64,000 nucleotides of DNA from Marinobacterium stanieri (GTDB lineage: Bacteria; Pseudomonadota; Gammaproteobacteria; Pseudomonadales; Balneatricaceae), in the NCBI RefSeq assembly GCF_900155945.1, contig NZ_FTMN01000005.1:292767-356766 (forward strand). The letters are read 5' to 3'. The notes beneath the pieces were generated by a model. The model worked only from the letters and a program-made list of their open reading frames with translations. It ran no database searches and was not told the DNA's origin. A program made the position numbers and the translations under genes. Below are positions 60,836-64,000 of this stretch, piece after piece; the stretch's first letter is position 1; each line of letters opens with the position of its first letter.

Positions 60836-60912
60836 ACCTAACAAACGCCTGCATCGGAACAATTTTTCGTTGCTTCGCAACTAAAAATTGTCCGCTGAGG
60901 CGGGCGTTAAGT
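60836..60912 (+). repeat. attC recombination site 1
   Basis: This 77-base imperfect palindrome runs from ACCTAAC (R'' type RYYYAAC, 60836-60842) to GTTAAGT (R' type GTTRRRY, 60906-60912). Between them AACGCCTGC pairs with the GCGGGCGTT region, and ACAATTTTT pairs with AAAAATTGT around a TTGCTTCGCAA tip with one-base bulges. This is the classical attC architecture. Confidence 0.9.
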
Positions 60913-60925
60913 GCCAGGGAAGCAT

Positions 60926-61996
60926 ATGAGTAATACCGAAGATAGAATAAATCAAGAATGGGTCACACTTAATGCAATTAGAGGCATGGTTAAAATTGCC
61001 TCTAAAGGTAGTATGACGAAATCTACATATGATAATTCTCTAGACTTGGGCGGTGCGCTCTACCCGGAACTACTTGGGCCAGAAAAAAGTGTTCTGAAAC
61101 GTGAGCGAGAGAGCGACACAACAAAAGAATATCGTCAAAAAGCAGAACTTAAGGCAATAAAGGATCAGGTAGAAGTAAGCCCATTAGATCTAGTTTTTAA
61201 AGATATAGAAGAATATGACTCCTTAATATCTATAGCTAAAGAAAATAAAAAAGATAAAAAACGAACTGATCAGTTAAAAAGAAAGTTGGGGCAGCTTCAG
61301 AAAGCAAAGTCAGAACTAGAGATCAAACCTCACTCTGAAAATCAGTTGATATTCAGAGATGCGTATAATGTCGAGAGAGACTTCCCTGAACTATCTAAAG
61401 GACATGCCCACAAAGATTTTCAACTACCTGACGGAAATTATTTGAGGCTTAGGGTGCTTCATCCTGATAGACCAGAGCACATTACTGGCGCGGATATTAT
61501 TTATGAACGCCATAATAAGAATACAGATAAAGTCAGTATCGTTGTTGTTCAATACAAAATATGGGAAGACAAAAGGCTATATCTCTCCGACTCAAGGATG
61601 AAAGGCCAGATTGAGAAGATGAAAAGATTCACCTGCGATGAGAATATTTGCGAGCAGCGTAAGGGCGAGAATAGCTATCGGTTCCCCTGCTGCTCAGGGT
61701 TTCTTCGGCCAACGGATAAACTGCAGAATGTAGAGCAAAAATTTATTTCTACGGGCGAGCATTTGCCAATCTGTAGAATTGATGAATGTAAATTATCGGG
61801 CAGGAAAGGTGGTGAGCTTCTTGAATATGAAAAGATGAAAGAAGTATCCCTTTCAACCGAACTATTTGAGGATCTATTCAATAGGGGAAAAATAGGTTCT
61901 AAGGAACTGTCATTTGAAGAGCTTAAAAAGCTTTACGAAGCTGCATCGGTTATAGATTCGAGTGATACGGTTGTAATCTATGCACAGGAATTCTAA
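60926..61996 (+). CDS. Cassette 2: PD-(D/E)XK-like nuclease candidate with Cys-rich segment
   Basis: The 356-residue A+T-rich gene has a charged N-terminal half (about 40% Lys/Glu/Asp, likely coiled coil at residues 65-145). HITGADIIYE then precedes VSIVVVQYKIWEDKR; D in GAD and the QYK resemble the PD-(D/E)XK nuclease core (E/Q-x-K). Downstream lie Cys residues CDENICEQ, PCCSGF and CRIDECK that could bind zinc. ATG 60926 is preferred, with AGGGA upstream; the first codon of the longer frame lies in the attC core. It probably binds or cuts DNA; the function is inferred. Confidence 0.78.
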   Translation: MSNTEDRINQEWVTLNAIRGMVKIASKGSMTKSTYDNSLDLGGALYPELLGPEKSVLKRERESDTTKEYRQKAELKAIKDQVEVSPLDLVFKDIEEYDSLISIAKENKKDKKRTDQLKRKLGQLQKAKSELEIKPHSENQLIFRDAYNVERDFPELSKGHAHKDFQLPDGNYLRLRVLHPDRPEHITGADIIYERHNKNTDKVSIVVVQYKIWEDKRLYLSDSRMKGQIEKMKRFTCDENICEQRKGENSYRFPCCSGFLRPTDKLQNVEQKFISTGEHLPICRIDECKLSGRKGGELLEYEKMKEVSLSTELFEDLFNRGKIGSKELSFEELKKLYEAASVIDSSDTVVIYAQEF

Positions 61997-61998
61997 GC

Positions 61999-62080
61999 AC
62001 TTAACAAGCGGCTGCTGTCGGACTAGTAAAAACTCCGGCTTCGCCTCCACTTTCACCAGCCGCAGAGCCGAGCGTTATAC
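61999..62080 (+). repeat. attC recombination site 2
   Basis: The 82-base site runs from ACTTAAC (61999-62005) to GTTATAC (62074-62080). GCGGCTG-like and CAGCCGC-like arms and an inner CGGCTTCGCC tip form the folded structure. It shares TAACAAGCG with the other sites. Confidence 0.88.
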
Positions 62081-62096
62081 ATCACAGGAGTAAAAT

Positions 62097-63080
62097 TTGA
62101 AAAGAGGAATGTTTTCTTCAATATCAGATAACGAAGCCTATCTTGAAGCGGATAAAAAATGGACAGTAGAGCTTCAGAGGTTTCACCAATACTGGTATGA
62201 CTTGGTGGTCAATCCCAATGAGGTCGCGGAATACTTCGATACACGAAAGCTAATTGTCGATTATCTGAAAGGAGTAAAGGAAGCTGTAGAAAAAAGCTTG
62301 GAAAAGCGATTTGTTTATTTTATTTGCTCTAGAACAAAAGTTAGATTTAATACCAAGAAAAAGCCTTTTTTCAATCCCTTTACCAAAGAAATAAAAATTC
62401 ATATCTTAGTAGGCAAGAAAGAAAAGAAAAGAAGTATTTGGTGCAAGTTTTTCGACAGAGGGCTAGACAAGTTTTATAACCCAAAGATTGACTTAACTGA
62501 TAAATACATAACTATAACGGACTCGAAAGGTGACCTTACGACTGCATCTATTCATGATTTTCTTGATGGTTCGAATATAAACTTAGGAATAAGCAGCAAT
62601 GTTGAATATGTTGGGTACACTGAAAATCCTCATACCCGGCCTACAAATGGCTCTCACACAGGTCTGAGTGACACCCTCTACAAAGTATCAAACGAAGATT
62701 GTGACACCCTGATTTACTTTAACGTTTTTAATGTTGTCACAGAGGCAAACAGCAAGAACTCTATGTTTAATTTTATCATCCCTAATTCAATGACGGATGA
62801 GATTGAATCAGAACTGGAAGGTAAAATAATAGAGAAATGTTTTATTTTTTACTTTGATGCCATCAATCAGAGTAGAAATAAGAAAAAAGAGTTATCTGAG
62901 CTGAAAAACAGCCTTATAAAAATGGCCAAAAAAAACAAAATAGGCTCAATTACCTTTTACTACGAGTTTGAATATGTAAATGACTATGCAATTTTTTCGT
63001 CGTCATTAGTTAAACCTAGTTATTGCCATAGGTTTTCTGTGTGTCTAGAAAACGATAATGTTGCAGTTAAAAGATACTGA
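62097..63080 (+). CDS. Cassette 3: hypothetical protein, possible GIY-YIG-like motif
   Basis: The A+T-rich gene encodes about 327 residues from a TTG start, with AGGAG upstream; an ATG 12 bases on is possible but lacks a spaced site. Basic-aromatic stretches are common. Around residues 169-190 VEYVGYTENPHTRPTNGSHTG resembles the YVGxTxNPxxR part of GIY-YIG nucleases, but the preceding GIY strand is not clear. Three Lys-rich regions could bind nucleic acid. No closer family is recognised. The gene ends 18 bases before a truncated attC. Confidence 0.72.
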   Translation: MKRGMFSSISDNEAYLEADKKWTVELQRFHQYWYDLVVNPNEVAEYFDTRKLIVDYLKGVKEAVEKSLEKRFVYFICSRTKVRFNTKKKPFFNPFTKEIKIHILVGKKEKKRSIWCKFFDRGLDKFYNPKIDLTDKYITITDSKGDLTTASIHDFLDGSNINLGISSNVEYVGYTENPHTRPTNGSHTGLSDTLYKVSNEDCDTLIYFNVFNVVTEANSKNSMFNFIIPNSMTDEIESELEGKIIEKCFIFYFDAINQSRNKKKELSELKNSLIKMAKKNKIGSITFYYEFEYVNDYAIFSSSLVKPSYCHRFSVCLENDNVAVKRY

Positions 63081-63098
63081 GGCACGCTTTGGGAAAAG

Positions 63099-63110
63099 GT
63101 ATAACAAGTG
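63099..63110 (+). repeat. Truncated attC site 3, interrupted by an insertion element
   Basis: GTATAAC then AAGTG has the same TAACAA start as sites 1 and 2, but the rest of the site is replaced by the IS110-type sequence. Only the R''-like left end is visible; the right part should lie beyond the element. Confidence 0.75.

Positions 63111-64000
<890 letters not shown>

Larger units (their letters stand above)
59935..63110 (+). other. Integron-type gene cassette array without a visible integrase
   Basis: Three A+T-rich plus-strand genes, each with its own ribosome site, alternate with three sites that start TAACAARYG-like and have folding arms. This is the gene-attC, gene-attC pattern of integron cassettes. 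The upstream neighbour is the trp operon, not intI, so this looks like a cluster of attC sites lacking an integrase (CALIN). Confidence 0.85.

Overview
The window looks like the chromosome of a heterotrophic marine gammaproteobacterium, most likely of the Oceanospirillales (Marinobacterium/Neptuniibacter-like). The basis is TrpR, BCCT and TRAP carriers, a trimethylamine mono-oxygenase/demethylase pair, a DddP-like protein with AcuI/AcuR, and integron-type cassettes. The core looks moderately G+C-rich; the small genes at 2.1-3.3 kb and the block after 59.9 kb are visibly A+T-rich. I saw no rRNA, tRNA or CRISPR array.

Layout. 0-1.9 kb: the end of a BCCT carrier gene and a semialdehyde dehydrogenase. 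2.1-3.3 kb: small A+T-rich genes of unknown function. 3.6-10.7 kb: a methylamine unit with tmm (trimethylamine to its N-oxide), a cupin and a soluble NarX/NarL-like kinase-regulator pair with a PAS-only protein, divergent from tdm (N-oxide demethylase). The divergent region holds a perfect NarL-type palindrome. 10.9-12.7 kb: a sigma-54-type promoter, an Amt channel and a 55-residue membrane protein. 12.7-20 kb: an AraC/EutR-like regulator and an ethanolamine operon (permease, kinase-like protein, phospho-lyase-like class-III aminotransferase, EutB, EutC), which encodes two chemically different routes to acetaldehyde.

20-28.4 kb: a BCCT carrier and a DddP-like M24 protein with a divergent LysR regulator; a GbsR-SDR-DUF2269 set with two copies of one 20-bp palindrome; then acuI and acuR facing each other, each with a TAGAC/GTCTA operator. 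28.5-35.7 kb: a seven-gene operon for a TRAP carrier, a three-subunit HcnABC-like flavoprotein dehydrogenase and RidA, with a divergent LysR regulator. 35.7-43.9 kb: mixed housekeeping and catabolic genes (2H phosphoesterase, DUF3422, gamma carbonic anhydrase, nitrilase, ThDP enzyme, MocR and an FMN-binding protein). 43.9-53.1 kb: a five-gene cluster of ATP-grasp, alpha-E and transglutaminase-like proteins, thought to make or process a peptide. 53.4-57.1 kb: DUF1810, aldo/keto reductase, an ABC-2 exporter and a DUF4190 protein. 57.2-59.5 kb: trpR-trpE-trpG as an overlapping operon with a TrpR-like operator against the trpR start codon.

59.9-64 kb: three A+T-rich genes separated by attC-type recombination sites, an integron cassette array with no integrase in view. 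The third attC site is cut by an IS110/IS1111-type element that runs off the window. The cassette proteins carry nuclease-like signatures (HEPN-like, PD-(D/E)XK-like, possible GIY-YIG-like) and are the best candidates here for undescribed function.

How the parts fit. Much of the window feeds on quaternary amines, sulfonium compounds and membrane-derived amines (trimethylamine, ethanolamine, possibly carnitine and DMSP) and deals with their products: ammonium, aldehydes and acryloyl-CoA. Functions are assigned from motifs and remembered family features only; no database search was run.
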